From: Rhizomonospora bruguierae
GTDB taxonomy: Bacteria; Actinomycetota; Actinomycetes; Mycobacteriales; Micromonosporaceae
DNA: 64,000 bases
Direction: 5' to 3'
NCBI RefSeq assembly: GCF_018397995.1
Contig: NZ_BBQH01000013.1
Coordinates: 1 to 64,000 of the forward strand
Below are positions 1 through 9,811 of this stretch, one piece after another. Position numbers and translations under genes: made by a program. Within the stretch, counting starts at the first letter, position 1; the number at the start of each line of letters is the position of its first letter. The notes below the pieces were generated by a model. That model worked only from the letters and a program-made list of their open reading frames with translations, had not been told where the DNA came from and searched no databases.

Positions 1-366
1 CGGCTGGGCGCTGACCGGCCGGGCGCCGGTGGCGGTCGCGCCGTCGCCCGCCCCGCTGACCGGTGCCTTGCCGGCCGCCGCGGCGGGACCGCGGGCAGCG
101 CCGGCCGCGCCCACGCTGATCGGGGCGGTGGCGTCCTTGGCGTCGGTGGTGGTGTTGGCCTTGCCGTTCGGCGGCTCATCCGGAGGGGGTGACATACCGG
201 GAGCGCGGGTGAACTTCGGGGACGGGGCGTCGGCGGGTACGGTCGCTCGACCCACCGCGGCGGCGCGCCCGGTGGCGGGCGTACCACCATCGGCGGCCGC
301 GGCCTCCTGGTCGACCGGTTTCGCCGAGGTTTCGGAGCTCCCCGACTTCGCCTGTGTCTCCGTCAT
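1..366 (-). CDS. DUF3566-type membrane protein, N-terminal part (cut by window edge)
   Basis: An open frame of 122 codons reads from an ATG at 366 down to the window edge with no stop. It begins MTETQAKSGSSETSAKPVDQ and continues as an Ala/Pro/Gly/Thr-rich, probably disordered tail. The ATG lies 3 bases after the gyrA stop and in the same frame, so the gene is very probably co-transcribed and translationally coupled with gyrA. In actinobacteria the gene right after gyrA usually encodes a DUF3566 protein with a disordered N-terminus and two C-terminal membrane segments. That domain would lie outside the window, so the name rests on synteny and the tail composition. Confidence 0.72.
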   Translation of the reverse strand, partial: MTETQAKSGSSETSAKPVDQEAAAADGGTPATGRAAAVGRATVPADAPSPKFTRAPGMSPPPDEPPNGKANTTTDAKDATAPISVGAAGAARGPAAAAGKAPVSGAGDGATATGARPVSAQP

Positions 367-369
367 CAA

Positions 370-3300
370 CTAGTCCTGTTCCTCAGGCTCGTCGGCGTTG
401 CGAGCGATGGCCACGAGAGTCACGCCCTCGGGTAGGTCCATGAGCTTGACCCCCATTGTGTTCCGATCCCTGGTACGTCGTACAGGCTTCACCGGAGTCC
501 GGATCACGCCTCCGTTGCTGGTGATAGCGAACAGCTCGTCGTCCGGGCTGATGACCACCGCCCCGACGAGGGCACCACGGCGCTCGGTGATTTTCGCGGT
601 GAGCACCCCCTTACCGCCGCGGCCCTGGACCGGATACTCCTCTATGGGCGTCCGTTTCGCATACCCACCGTTCGTGGCGACCAACACGTCCATGCCATCT
701 TGGACCACCTCCATGGCGAGCAGTTCATCGCCGTCGGTGAACCGCATTCCGATCACACCCGATGTCGCCCGCCCCATCGGTCGCAGCGTGTCGTCGGTGG
801 CGGTGAACCGGATGGCCTGCGCCTTCTTGGAGACCAGCAGCAGATCGTCGTCCTCGCCGATCAGCGCGGCGCCGACCAGTTCGTCGTTGTCCCGCAGGTT
901 GATCGCGATGATGCCGCCGGCCCGGTTCGAATCGAACTCCTCCAGCCGGGTCTTCTTGACCAGGCCATTCTTGGTGGCCAGCACCAGGAACGGCGCCGCG
1001 CCGTAATCGGTGATGCGGATGATCTGGGCGATGTGCTCCTCGGGCTGGAACGCCAGCAGGTTCGCCACGTGCTGGCCGCGGGCCACCCGGTTCGCCTCCG
1101 GCAGTTCGTACGCCTTGGCCCGGTACACCCGGCCCTTGTTCGTGAAGAACAGGATCCAGTCGTGGGTCGAGCTGATGAAGAAGTGGCTGACGATGTCGTC
1201 CTGGCGCAGGCTGGCGCCGCTGACCCCCTTGCCGCCGCGGCGCTGCGACCGGTACAGGTCGACCTTGGTGCGCTTGGCGTAGCCGGTGCGTGTGATCGTC
1301 ACCACAACGTCCTCGCGGGCGATCAGGTCCTCCATCGAGACCTCGCCGTCGAACGGCACGATCTGGGTGCGCCGGTCGTCGCCGAAGCGGGCCGCGATGT
1401 CGCCCAGTTCCTCGCTGACGATCTGCCGCTGCCGCTCCGGCTTGGCCAGGATGTCCTTCAGGTCCGCGATCTCCACCTCGATCTTGGCGAGCTCGTCGAT
1501 GATCTTCTGGCGCTCCAGGGCGGCCAGGCGGCGCAGCTGCATGTCCAGAATCGCGGTGGCCTGGATCTCGTCCACGTCCAATAGCTGCATCAGGCCGACC
1601 CGGGACTCCTCGACGGTCGACGAGCGCCGGATCAGGGCGATCACCTCGTCGAGCATGTCCAGGGCCTTGACCAGGCCGCGCAGGATGTGCGCCCGCTCCT
1701 CGGCCTTGCGCAGCCGGTACCGGGTGCGCCGCTGGATGACCTCGATCTGGTGCGCCACGTAGTACCGCAGGAACTGGGCCAGGTTCAGCGTCCGGGGCAC
1801 CCCGTCCACGAGCGCCAGCATGTTGGCGCCGAAGGTCTCCTGGAGCTGGGTGTGCTTGTAGAGGTTGTTCAGCACCACCTTGGCGACCGCGTCCCGGCGC
1901 AGCACCAGCACCAGCCGCATGCCGGTACGCCCGGAGCTCTCGTCCCGGATGTCCGCGATGCCGGTGAGCTTGCCCTCCTTGACCAGCTCCGCGATCCGCT
2001 CGGCGAGGTTGTCCGGGTTGACCATGTAGGGCAGCTCGGTGACCACCAGCGTGGTCCGCCCCTTGCTGTCCTCCTCGACCTCGACCACGGCCCGCATCCG
2101 GATCGCGCCGCGGCCGGTCCGGTACGCGTCCTCGATCGGCTGCCGGCCGACCACCAGCGCGGCGGTCGGGAAGTCCGGCCCCTGGACGATCTTGATGAGC
2201 TCGTCCAGCGTGGTGGCCTCGTCGGCGTCCGGGTTCGCCAGGCACCACTGCACCGCGGCCGCGATCTCCCGCAGGTTGTGCGGCGGGATGTTGGTCGCCA
2301 TCCCGACCGCGATCCCGGTGGAGCCGTTGACCAGCAGGTTCGGGAACCGCGCCGGGAGCACGGTGGGCTCCTTGGCCCGCCCGTCGTAGTTGTCCTGGAA
2401 GTCGACCGCGTCCTCGTCGATGTCCCGCAGCAACTCCATCGCCAGCGGTGCCAGCCGGCATTCGGTGTTGTGGTTCACGAAGCCGTTGGCCACGAACGAG
2501 TGGTCGTCGGTGTCCACCCGGACGCTGTAGACCGGCTGGACGCCCGCGGCCTCGACCCCGGCCACCTCCGCGTAGTAGAACCGGCCGTCGACCAGTGGCT
2601 CCACCACGTCCAGCACGCCCGGCTCGGTGACCCGGGCGGCGATCTCGTCGCGGTCGCGCTCCCACCGGGCGATCCGGTCGACGTTGTGCCGACGCAGCCA
2701 GTCCCGCTCGGTCCGGCGGCGCGCGCCGTGCTCGCGGATGAACTCACCGACGAACGGCACCTGGTCGCTGCTCAACGCCGCGCTCCGGGCCGGCATCGCG
2801 GCCAGGATCTGCCGAAGCTCGGCCTGCTTGCGACCGGAGAACCCGACCACCCCGGCGAACATCACCGCATCCCGCCGGTTGGTGATGACGACCCTGTACT
2901 CGCCGCCGTCGTACCGGCACCGCCGGGCCACCACGCCGAACTCCAGCAGCAACTGCTGCACCTCGCGCGCCAGCCGGGCGCTGTGGGTCGAGTAGGAGAT
3001 CTGGACGGTGTCGCGGGGCAGCGCCGAGACCGAGCCGTCGGCCTCGAACACCGCCTGGAGAAACGCCCGCTTGACGGCCGGCCCGGCGCTCCAGACGGAC
3101 CCCGGCACCGCCTTCTGCGCGCTCCGCACGCCCGGCATCTCGCGGTCGGTGTTCGTGTTCTCGCTCGCGTACGCGCCGGCCAGGACCGCGGCCTCGACCG
3201 CCGCCGCGGGCGGGTAGCCGATCTCCTCGGAGGCGGTGCGCTGCATGACCACCCGGTCGCCCGGGCGGACCTCCGACAGCAGTTTCCACAGCAGGGTCGG

Positions 3301-3933
3301 CACCCCGGCCAGCGGTACCAGGCACAGCACCGGGTGGTTGTGAGTACCGGTGAGTTCGTAGCCCTCGCGGGTGCGCAGCCGCAGGGTCGGGTGCTCCCCG
3401 GAGTGGAACAAGCGGGTGGCCCGGACCAGGTCGCCGTTGCGGTCGCGGACCTTCAGGTCGATCTCGGTCTCCGAGTTCGGCGCGGCACCCGGCACGATCT
3501 CGTCGATGCGGAGCGTGCCCTCGGCCGTCCGCACCAGGGCGTCGCCGGTGAGGCAGTAGCGCATCGCGGCCGCCGGGTCGTTACCGGGCGAGCCGAAGTT
3601 GCCGTGGCCGTCGATCAGCGGGTACCGCAGCGACCACGGCTGCGCCATGCGCACCAGTGCGTCGTAGATCGCCGAGTCGCCGTGCGGGTGGTACTGGCCC
3701 ATGACGTCGCCGACGACCCGGGAGCATTTCACGAAGCCCCGGTCCGGGCGGTAGCCGCCGTCGAACATGCCGTACAGGATCTTGCGGTGTACGGGCTTGA
3801 GGCCGTCCCGGACATCGGGGAGGGCGCGCCCCACGATCACGCTCATCGCGTAGTCGAGGTAGGAGCGCTGCATCTCGATCTCGATGCCGACCGGCTCGAT
3901 GCGCTCGCCGCCCGGGACCGTCGTGTCGGTCAC
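370..3933 (-). CDS. gyrA: DNA gyrase subunit A with in-frame intein
   Basis: GyrA is the DNA-breaking and rejoining subunit of gyrase (A2B2), which adds negative supercoils. The ORF has 1187 codons. Residues 1-126 and 490-1187 make a normal 824-residue GyrA, and residues 127-489 are an intein inserted directly after catalytic Tyr126 (AAMRY|C...HN|TE). The GyrA box QRRGGKG is at 897-903, within the C-terminal DNA-wrapping beta-pinwheel. The gene lies 103 bases downstream of gyrB on the same strand. Splicing must occur for activity, because the intein separates the active-site Tyr from the following Thr-Glu. The identification is secure. Confidence 0.98.
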   Translation of the reverse strand: MTDTTVPGGERIEPVGIEIEMQRSYLDYAMSVIVGRALPDVRDGLKPVHRKILYGMFDGGYRPDRGFVKCSRVVGDVMGQYHPHGDSAIYDALVRMAQPWSLRYPLIDGHGNFGSPGNDPAAAMRYCLTGDALVRTAEGTLRIDEIVPGAAPNSETEIDLKVRDRNGDLVRATRLFHSGEHPTLRLRTREGYELTGTHNHPVLCLVPLAGVPTLLWKLLSEVRPGDRVVMQRTASEEIGYPPAAAVEAAVLAGAYASENTNTDREMPGVRSAQKAVPGSVWSAGPAVKRAFLQAVFEADGSVSALPRDTVQISYSTHSARLAREVQQLLLEFGVVARRCRYDGGEYRVVITNRRDAVMFAGVVGFSGRKQAELRQILAAMPARSAALSSDQVPFVGEFIREHGARRRTERDWLRRHNVDRIARWERDRDEIAARVTEPGVLDVVEPLVDGRFYYAEVAGVEAAGVQPVYSVRVDTDDHSFVANGFVNHNTECRLAPLAMELLRDIDEDAVDFQDNYDGRAKEPTVLPARFPNLLVNGSTGIAVGMATNIPPHNLREIAAAVQWCLANPDADEATTLDELIKIVQGPDFPTAALVVGRQPIEDAYRTGRGAIRMRAVVEVEEDSKGRTTLVVTELPYMVNPDNLAERIAELVKEGKLTGIADIRDESSGRTGMRLVLVLRRDAVAKVVLNNLYKHTQLQETFGANMLALVDGVPRTLNLAQFLRYYVAHQIEVIQRRTRYRLRKAEERAHILRGLVKALDMLDEVIALIRRSSTVEESRVGLMQLLDVDEIQATAILDMQLRRLAALERQKIIDELAKIEVEIADLKDILAKPERQRQIVSEELGDIAARFGDDRRTQIVPFDGEVSMEDLIAREDVVVTITRTGYAKRTKVDLYRSQRRGGKGVSGASLRQDDIVSHFFISSTHDWILFFTNKGRVYRAKAYELPEANRVARGQHVANLLAFQPEEHIAQIIRITDYGAAPFLVLATKNGLVKKTRLEEFDSNRAGGIIAINLRDNDELVGAALIGEDDDLLLVSKKAQAIRFTATDDTLRPMGRATSGVIGMRFTDGDELLAMEVVQDGMDVLVATNGGYAKRTPIEEYPVQGRGGKGVLTAKITERRGALVGAVVISPDDELFAITSNGGVIRTPVKPVRRTRDRNTMGVKLMDLPEGVTLVAIARNADEPEEQD
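2467..3555 (-). other. GyrA intein (363 residues) with reduced LAGLIDADG endonuclease
   Basis: The intein lies inside gyrA, residues 127-489. The N-terminal splice block starts CLTGDALV with Cys1. Block B is GTHNHPVL, with the TxxH-type histidine. The C-terminal block is [13 protein letters not shown], ending His-Asn, and the +1 residue is Thr. The site is the same as in the mycobacterial GyrA inteins. A LAGLIDADG-like second motif, [12 protein letters not shown], is intact. The first is degenerate ([10 protein letters not shown]), and the spacer between the two motifs is only about 40 residues, shorter than I expect for a full two-motif endonuclease. Splicing residues look complete, while homing activity is doubtful. 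Confidence 0.95.
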
Positions 3934-3947
3934 TGGTCACCCTTCGC

Positions 3948-3977
3948 TGTGGATATCTCTGTGGAAAGTGTGGATCG
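3948..3977 (-). promoter_or_regulatory. Three DnaA-box-like repeats before gyrA
   Basis: Three TGTGGA repeats (TGTGGATAT at 3948, TGTGGAAAG at 3960, TGTGGATCG at 3969) lie in one orientation within 30 bases of the gyrB-gyrA spacer, just upstream of the gyrA start. They resemble DnaA boxes (consensus TTATCCACA on the opposite strand), but none is a perfect match. Binding is inferred only. Confidence 0.4.
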
Positions 3978-3983
3978 GCGATC

Positions 3984-4015
3984 GGCAGTGCGTGACGATG
4001 CGGTCACGCACTGCC
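3984..4015 (-). terminator. 13-bp perfect hairpin between gyrB and gyrA
   Basis: GGCAGTGCGTGAC and its exact reverse complement flank a 6-base loop, 22 bases after the gyrB stop. No T-run follows, so it looks like an attenuator, RNA-processing or mRNA-stability element between two co-oriented genes rather than a strong terminator. Confidence 0.55.
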
Positions 4016-4036
4016 GCCAAGCCGCCCGAGCGTGCG

Positions 4037-5980
4037 CTAGATGTCCAGGAAGCGGACGTCCTTGGCGTTCCGCTGGATGAACGAGCGGCGGGCGTCGACG
4101 TCCTCGCCCATCAGCACGCTGAACAGCTCGTCCGCGGTTGCCGCGTCGTCCAGGCTCACCCGCTTCAGCGTGCGGGTGGCGGGGTTCATCGTGGTGTCCC
4201 ACAGCTCGTGGTAGTTCATCTCGCCGAGGCCCTTGTTGCGCTGGATGTCCTCGGGCTTGGCGTTCGGCTTGGCCTCCTGGCGCAGCCGGATCAGCCCGTC
4301 GCGCTCCTTGTCGGAGTACGCGTACTGGACGTCGTCGCCCTTCCGGTTCCACTTGATCTTGTAGAGCGGCGGTTGGGCGAGGTACACGTGGCCGAGTTCG
4401 ACCAGCGGCCGCATGAAGCGGAACAGCAGGGTCAGCAGCAGCGTGTTGATGTGCTGGCCGTCCACGTCCGCGTCGGCCATCAGCACGATCTTGTGGTACC
4501 GCAGCTTCTCGATGTCGAAGTCGTCGTGGATGCCGGTGCCCAACGCCGTGACCAGGGCCTGCACCTCGTTGTTGCGCAGCGCCTTGTCGATCCGGGCCTT
4601 CTCGACGTTCAGGATCTTGCCGCGGATCGGCAGGATCGCCTGGATCTTCGGGTCGCGGCCCTGCTTGGCGGAGCCGCCGGCCGAGTCACCCTCGACGATG
4701 AACAGTTCCGAGACGCGCGGGTCGGTGGACTGGCAGTCCGCCAGCTTGCCCGGCATCGAGCCGGACTCCAGCAGGCTCTTGCGCCGGGCCAGCTTGCGCG
4801 CCTGCGCGGCGGCCATCCGGGCGCGGGCCGCCTGGGTGGCCTTCGTGATGATCGTCCGGCCCTCGGCCGGGTTGCGCTCCAGCCAGTCCGCCATCCACTC
4901 GTTGCAGACCTTCTGCACGAAGCTCTTGACCTCGGTGTTCCCGAGCTTGGTCTTGGTCTGCCCCTCGAACTGCGGGTTCGTCAGCTTGACCGAGATGATC
5001 GCGGCGAGCCCCTCGCGGATGTCCTCGCCGGAGAGCTTCTCGTCGCCCTTGAGGATCTTCTTCTCCGCCCCGTACCTGTTCACCACGGTGGTCAGCGCGG
5101 CGCGGAAGCCCTCCTCGTGCGTGCCGCCCTCGTGCGTGTTGATCGTGTTGGCGAACGTGTAGACCGACTCGCCGTACGACTCGTTCCACTGCATGGCGAT
5201 CTCCACCGCCATGCCCTCGCCCTCGCCGCCGAACTCCACCACGGTCTTGTGGATCGGGCTCTTGGTCTGGTTGAGGTGCCGGACGAAGTCCGCGATGCCG
5301 CCCTTGTAGCAGAAGGTGACCTCGCGCGGCTTGCCGTCCTCCTGGTTGGCCTCGCGCTCGTCGCGCAACTGGATGGTCAGCCCGCGGTTCAGGAACGCGT
5401 ACTCCTGAATCCGGCGGTAGATCGTCTCGAACGAGAAGTCGGTGGTCTCGAAGATCGCCGGGTCCGGCCAGAACGACACCGAGGAGCCGGTGCGGTTGGT
5501 CGACTCGCCCTTCTCCAGCGGGCTCGGCTTGGAGTTGTGGTACTGCTGCCGCCAGACGTAGCCGTCCTTGTGGATCTCCACGGCCAGCCGCACCGACAGC
5601 GCGTTCACCACCGACACGCCGACGCCGTGCAGGCCGCCGGAGACCGCGTACGCCTTGCCGTCGAACTTGCCACCGGCGTGCAGAACCGTCAGCGCCACCT
5701 CAACGCCCGGCTTCTTCAGCTTCGGGTGCAGGTCGACCGGGAAGCCGCGGCCGTTGTCGACGACCCGGACGCCCCCGTCGGCGAGCAGCACCACGTCGAT
5801 GGTGTCGCAGTAGCCGGCCAGCGCCTCGTCCACCGCGTTGTCGACGACCTCCCAGACCAGGTGGTGCAGCCCGCGCTCGCCGGTCGAACCGATGTACATA
5901 CCCGGCCGCTTGCGGACCGCTTCCAGTCCCTCGAGCACCGTCAGCGAGCTGGCGCTGTACTCAGGCTTCTTCGCTGCCAC
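4037..5980 (-). CDS. gyrB: DNA gyrase subunit B
   Basis: GyrB is the ATPase subunit of gyrase. The protein has 647 residues, normal for an actinobacterial GyrB. The GHKL ATPase fold shows [10 protein letters not shown] at 44-53 (Mg/ATP Asn48), DNGRG at 75-79 and GGLHGVG at 115-121. The TOPRIM domain shows EGDSAGGSA starting at Glu430 and the metal-binding DADVDG at 503-508. The end, [10 protein letters not shown], is the usual GyrB terminus. There is no intein. gyrA follows on the same strand. The ATG start is standard, and the preceding 500 bases are gene-free and probably hold the gyrBA promoter. Confidence 0.98.
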   Translation of the reverse strand: MAAKKPEYSASSLTVLEGLEAVRKRPGMYIGSTGERGLHHLVWEVVDNAVDEALAGYCDTIDVVLLADGGVRVVDNGRGFPVDLHPKLKKPGVEVALTVLHAGGKFDGKAYAVSGGLHGVGVSVVNALSVRLAVEIHKDGYVWRQQYHNSKPSPLEKGESTNRTGSSVSFWPDPAIFETTDFSFETIYRRIQEYAFLNRGLTIQLRDEREANQEDGKPREVTFCYKGGIADFVRHLNQTKSPIHKTVVEFGGEGEGMAVEIAMQWNESYGESVYTFANTINTHEGGTHEEGFRAALTTVVNRYGAEKKILKGDEKLSGEDIREGLAAIISVKLTNPQFEGQTKTKLGNTEVKSFVQKVCNEWMADWLERNPAEGRTIITKATQAARARMAAAQARKLARRKSLLESGSMPGKLADCQSTDPRVSELFIVEGDSAGGSAKQGRDPKIQAILPIRGKILNVEKARIDKALRNNEVQALVTALGTGIHDDFDIEKLRYHKIVLMADADVDGQHINTLLLTLLFRFMRPLVELGHVYLAQPPLYKIKWNRKGDDVQYAYSDKERDGLIRLRQEAKPNAKPEDIQRNKGLGEMNYHELWDTTMNPATRTLKRVSLDDAATADELFSVLMGEDVDARRSFIQRNAKDVRFLDI

Positions 5981-6502
5981 CCTGCGTCACTTTCTCCGCG
6001 CCGCCCGGGGCGGGGGCACGGGGGTTGGCGGGCGCCCGGGCACGCGGCACGGCGGCCACCGATGTCGGTGGGCCGGGCGCGGTCGCCGAGCGGGTCCCGC
6101 GAGGTCGTGATGAACTACACCCACAGCGGGACCCGCGGTGTCGCCCGACCGGCCCCCCGGGAGCCCGGTTTGGGCCCGTTAGTCCGGCGCTGCGCTCCAC
6201 GTGTTCGCTGGCTGGGGTCTTTCCTGGTCCCCGCGTCAATCCTACTGTGCACATGCCGCTAACCGCGCGTACGGCACCCCCGCCGAGGCACCTGAGGAGT
6301 CCGTAGCGGCACGATCGGTGCCGGTCGCGACTCCCCCCATGCGCCGGGGGCGTCGGCGCCGGCCCCGTGGCCGTTCCGACCGCCGGGCGTACCAACGGCC
6401 TGCGACGCACCGAGCGAGGCCCGGGGGTCGCGCGAACCGGTCGCCGTGCCGTACCCTCCCGGCGCGAGGTGTGCGGCGCAGCAGCAAGGAGGTTGGCCCA
6501 CG
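5981..6502. promoter_or_regulatory. Divergent intergenic region upstream of gyrB
   Basis: This 522-base gap separates divergent gyrB (minus) from a small plus-strand gene. It contains an inverted repeat with 11-bp perfect arms, GCGGGTCCCGC (6090-6100) and GCGGGACCCGC (6126-6136), in the probable gyrB leader. A TAGGAT hexamer on the minus strand (6239-6244) resembles an actinobacterial -10 box, though I found no convincing -35. The AAGGAGG at 6486-6492 serves the plus-strand gene. No coding region is credible here. Confidence 0.4.
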
Positions 6503-7057
6503 ATGGGGCTGGACAACGTCGCCGTGCAGTGGCCGCGAACCGGTCGTTTCTACGATCCGGTGGCCCCCGCCGCGTTCGTGGACTTCGCCGAGCTCGCCGA
6601 CGGGCCGGGCGTCTGGGCGCCGACCGCCGCCCTGGCCGGGCACATCGCCAAGACCGGAACGGTCCGCGCCACCGCCTACACCGAACTGGTGGACCTGCTG
6701 CTCGGGCTGGACGGCGTGCTCTACGCCACCGACAACTCCGCCGAGGACGAGGACCCGGTCATCGACCCGGACGGCTGTGCCTGGATCGCGGGTGGGCTGG
6801 AGCGCTTCGTCGCCGGCCACGCCGAGTACGGCGAGGCGGTGACCTTCGACTCGGTCGGCGCGGTGCTGCGCGCGGCGCTGGCCGACGGCCGCCTGGCCGA
6901 GCAGCAACTGCGCTGGCTGGCCGGGCGGATGAACGCACTGCGGGACGAGAACGGCGGCGCCCCGCAGTGGAGCTTCTCCCGCGGGGAGTTGGCGGTGCTG
7001 GCCCGCTTCTTCCGGCGCTGCGCCGACCGGGGCTTCGCCGTCTACGCCGACTTCTGA
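6503..7057 (+). CDS. Conserved-looking hypothetical protein, 184 aa
   Basis: I do not recognise this family. The ATG at 6503 is chosen over the upstream in-frame start at 6446 because AAGGAGG sits 10 bases before it. The protein begins MGLDNVAVQWPRTGRFYDPV, is acidic, soluble-looking and has no signal peptide or membrane segment. It has aromatic-rich motifs (DPDGCAWIAGGLERF, QWSFSRGELAVLARFFRRCADRG) and a C-terminal FAVYADF. Its codon usage has the strong GC-third bias of real genes nearby. It is divergent from gyrB and convergent with the DciA-like gene. No function is assigned. Confidence 0.8.
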   Translation: MGLDNVAVQWPRTGRFYDPVAPAAFVDFAELADGPGVWAPTAALAGHIAKTGTVRATAYTELVDLLLGLDGVLYATDNSAEDEDPVIDPDGCAWIAGGLERFVAGHAEYGEAVTFDSVGAVLRAALADGRLAEQQLRWLAGRMNALRDENGGAPQWSFSRGELAVLARFFRRCADRGFAVYADF

Positions 7058-7125
7058 CCGGGCCCGGCCCGCGGCTCGCCGCCATCGCCGCCGCCCGCGC
7101 ATCGGCCGGCCGGCCCGATCCGGGG

Positions 7126-7761
7126 TCAGCCGTACGTGTCCCGCGGACCACGCCCCCGCACCCGCCGGGGCCCCCGGTTCCACGACGGTGCCGCCGGCCC
7201 GTGCACATGCAGCTTCCGGACCACGTTGTGCCCGACCTCCGCGGCGATCCGTTGCAGCAGCGACGCGGCGAGCAACCGCAGCTGCGTGGCCCACGCCGTG
7301 GACTCCGCCTCCACGGTCAGTTCCCCGTCGGCCAGCTTGACCGGCCGGCTGTGCTTGGCCACGTCCGGGCCGACCACCCGTTCCCAGGCGCCGAAGACGG
7401 TCGCCTCGGCCGCCGGCTGCTGCCAGCCGCGATCCTTGACCAGTTTCGCCAGCACCGAGCCGAACGGCTGGGGGTCACGGGGGTCCGGCCCCGGCCCCGA
7501 GTAGCCCCGTAGCCGCCGGCGCGGCTCGCCACCCTCCCCCGACCGCCGCCGCTGCTTCGCGGCCGCCTGCCGGCGCGCCTGGGCGGCCTCCAGCACCGCC
7601 CGCGCCAGCTCCGGCCCGGCCAGCTTTGGATCGGCCAGCTTTGGATCGGCGCTGCCGTCATGCTCGCCCGGGTGGCCGGGGGCCTCGGCCGCGCCGCCGC
7701 CGTCCGCGGCCGGGTCCGGGGTGCGGGTGGGGGACGCCTCGCGGCGCCGGTCATCCGGCAC
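7126..7761 (-). CDS. DUF721/DciA-like protein
   Basis: This gene follows recF on the minus strand, the position of the DUF721 gene in most actinobacteria (Rv0004 in M. tuberculosis). DciA-type proteins act as loaders of the replicative helicase in bacteria lacking DnaC/DnaI. The product is about 211 aa: a charged, disordered N-terminus, then the DUF721 domain ([20 protein letters not shown] onward, with [20 protein letters not shown]). I prefer the GTG at 7761, overlapping the recF end by 11 bases with a GGGAG upstream. A longer frame from 7818 would run deeper into recF. The helicase-loading role is inferred from the family. Confidence 0.85.
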   Translation of the reverse strand: MPDDRRREASPTRTPDPAADGGGAAEAPGHPGEHDGSADPKLADPKLAGPELARAVLEAAQARRQAAAKQRRRSGEGGEPRRRLRGYSGPGPDPRDPQPFGSVLAKLVKDRGWQQPAAEATVFGAWERVVGPDVAKHSRPVKLADGELTVEAESTAWATQLRLLAASLLQRIAAEVGHNVVRKLHVHGPAAPSWNRGPRRVRGRGPRDTYG

Positions 7762-8881
7762 GGCGCACGTCTCCCTCGGTGACCTCGTAGCGGGCGCCGA
7801 CCAGCCCCGCCGGCACATCGGCGGCGACCGCGCACGTCACCAGCAGCTGACCGGCGCCGCCGACCAGTTCGGCCAGCCGCTCCCGCCGCCCCACGTCCAG
7901 TTCGGCGAACACGTCGTCCAGCACCAACACCGGCTCGATGCCGTCGGCGCGCAGCAGGTCGTACGCGGCCAGCCGCAACGCCAGCGCGTACGACCAGGAC
8001 TCGCCGTGGCTCGCGTACCCCTTCGCGGGCAGCGGCCCCAGCGTCAGCAGCAGCTCGTCGCGGTGCGGCCCGACCAGGGTCACGCCCCGGTCGATCTCGC
8101 CGGAGCGGGCCTCGGCCAGCGCCGCCAGCAGCGCCGCCTCCAGCGCCGGGCGGTCGGGGGTCAGGGCCCCACCCAACCCCGACCGGTACGCGATACCCGC
8201 CGCACCCTTGCCCGCCGCCACCGCGTCGTACGCCTTCGCGACGTGCGGCGCGAGCGCGTCGACGAGTTCGAGCCGCCCGGCGAGCAGTTCGGCGCCGTGC
8301 CGCGCCAGGTGGGTGTCCCACACGTCCAGGGTGGACAGGTCACCGCCGCGGGAGCCACCGACCTTGCGGCTCAGGTACGCGGTCCGCAGCAGGGCGTTGC
8401 GCTGCTTGACGACCCGGTCGTAGTCCGTGCGCACCCCGCCGAACCGGGGCTGCCGGGTGACGAGCAGATCGTCCAGGTACCGGCGGCGCTCGGCCGGATC
8501 GCCACGGACCAGTTCCATGTCCTCCGGGGCGAACTGCACCAGGCGCAGCGCGCCCAGCACGTCCCGGGCCCGGCGCACCGGCGAGCGGCCTAACCGGGCC
8601 CGGTTCGCCTTGCCCGGGACGATCTCCAGTTCGACCAGCAGTTCCCGGCCGTCGTGCACGATCGCGCACCGGATCACCGCGCTCGCCGCGCCCGCGCGCA
8701 CCAGCGGGGCGTCGGTGGCGACCCGGTGGCTGCCCAAGGTCGCCGCGTAACCCAGCGCCTCGACCAGGTTGGTCTTGCCGACCCCGTTCGGGCCGACCAG
8801 CACGCTGCCGCCCGGCTCCAGGTCGACCGCCACCCGGGGGTACGAGCGGAAGTCCACCAGTTCCAGCCGGCGCACGTACAC
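7751..8881 (-). CDS. recF: DNA replication/repair protein RecF
   Basis: RecF is an SMC-like ABC ATPase that helps RecOR load RecA at single-strand gaps. The protein is 376 aa. It opens with [17 protein letters not shown], the Walker A is GPNGVGKT (30-37), an ABC-signature-like segment is near 290 ([16 protein letters not shown]), and the Walker B is [12 protein letters not shown] near 320. The start is GTG, 6 bases after the gnd stop. The DciA-like gene overlaps its 3' end. This is the standard dnaN-(gnd)-recF order. Confidence 0.97.
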   Translation of the reverse strand: MYVRRLELVDFRSYPRVAVDLEPGGSVLVGPNGVGKTNLVEALGYAATLGSHRVATDAPLVRAGAASAVIRCAIVHDGRELLVELEIVPGKANRARLGRSPVRRARDVLGALRLVQFAPEDMELVRGDPAERRRYLDDLLVTRQPRFGGVRTDYDRVVKQRNALLRTAYLSRKVGGSRGGDLSTLDVWDTHLARHGAELLAGRLELVDALAPHVAKAYDAVAAGKGAAGIAYRSGLGGALTPDRPALEAALLAALAEARSGEIDRGVTLVGPHRDELLLTLGPLPAKGYASHGESWSYALALRLAAYDLLRADGIEPVLVLDDVFAELDVGRRERLAELVGGAGQLLVTCAVAADVPAGLVGARYEVTEGDVRRAG

Positions 8882-8887
8882 GGGTGG

Positions 8888-9760
8888 CTAGGCCCTGCGG
8901 ATCTCGTGGCCGCCGAACTGGTTGCGCAGCGCGGCCACCGCCTTCATCGCCGGCGAGTCGGCCTGGCGGGACTCGTACCGGGTGAACAGCGAGGCGGCGA
9001 TGACGTGCATCGGCACCGCCAGCCGGATCGCCTCCTCCACGGTCCACCGGCCCTCGCCGGTGTCCTCGACCCAGCCGCGCAGGTTGGACAGGCGCGGATC
9101 GTCGTCCAGGGCCCGGTCCAGCAGGTCCAGCAGCCAGGACTTGACCACGCTGCCCTCGCGCCACGACTTGATCACGCCCGGCACGTTGGTGACCAGCTCG
9201 GACTTCTCCATCAGCTCGTAACCCTCGGCGAATGCCTGCATCATGCCGTACTCGATGCCGTTGTGAACCATCTTCGCGTAGTGCCCGGCGCCGACCGGCC
9301 CGGCGTGCACGAAGCCGAAGTCGCCGGCCGGTTTGAGCGCCTCGAAGACGGGCATCAGCCGCCGGACGTGCTCCGCGTCGCCGCCCACCATCAGCGCGTA
9401 CCCGAGTTCCCGGCCCCAGACCCCGCCGGAGACGCCCACGTCCACGTAGCCGATGCCGCGCTCGTGGAGGCGCACGGCGCGCGGCGCGTCGTCGCTGAAC
9501 CGGGAGTTCCCGCCGTCGATGATCAGATCGCCCGGCTCCAGATACTCGGCAACGTCGTCGATGGTCTCCTCGGTGAACTTCGCCGGCACCATCACCCACA
9601 CCGCCCGCGGCGCGGCCAGCTTCCGCACCAGCTCCGGCAGGTCCGCGGCGTCGCTGATGGTGAGGTTGCGGTCGTAGCCGACCACCTCGATTCCGGCGGC
9701 GCGGATCCGCTCCCGCATGTTGCCGCCCATACGGCCGAGACCTATGAGGCCGAGCTGCAT
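8888..9760 (-). CDS. gnd: 6-phosphogluconate dehydrogenase, short NAD-type
   Basis: The enzyme decarboxylates 6-phosphogluconate to ribulose 5-phosphate with NAD(P) reduction. At 290 aa it belongs to the short YqeC/GndA-like class, not the 470-residue form. Rossmann motif MQLGLIGLGRMGGNM is at the N-terminus, the substrate loop is IIDGGNSRFSDD, and the catalytic segment is GPVGAGHYAKMVHNGIEYG. The ATG at 9760 is preceded by AAGGGGGAT, and an upstream in-frame ATG at 9784 lacks a ribosome site. Its place between dnaN and recF is a recurring actinobacterial arrangement with no direct replication role known to me. Confidence 0.95.
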   Translation of the reverse strand: MQLGLIGLGRMGGNMRERIRAAGIEVVGYDRNLTISDAADLPELVRKLAAPRAVWVMVPAKFTEETIDDVAEYLEPGDLIIDGGNSRFSDDAPRAVRLHERGIGYVDVGVSGGVWGRELGYALMVGGDAEHVRRLMPVFEALKPAGDFGFVHAGPVGAGHYAKMVHNGIEYGMMQAFAEGYELMEKSELVTNVPGVIKSWREGSVVKSWLLDLLDRALDDDPRLSNLRGWVEDTGEGRWTVEEAIRLAVPMHVIAASLFTRYESRQADSPAMKAVAALRNQFGGHEIRRA

Positions 9761-9811
9761 CGTTGCATCCCCCTTGTTGATCATCGTCGGCTCATACCGA
9801 CCCGGGCCCTA

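Noticed and set aside
926-945. tRNA T-loop-like GGTTCGAATC
   Set aside because: It lies inside conserved gyrA coding sequence and no cloverleaf can be drawn around it.
1687-4080. 797-codon plus-strand frame antisense to gyrA
   Set aside because: It is a shadow of gyrA and its intein: Val/Asp/His/Arg/Gln-rich translation, no domains, and third-position GC bias belongs to the gyrA frame.
3884-6262. 792-codon plus-strand frame antisense to gyrB
   Set aside because: It is a mirror image of gyrB codon bias with no family features, while gyrB on the other strand is unambiguous.
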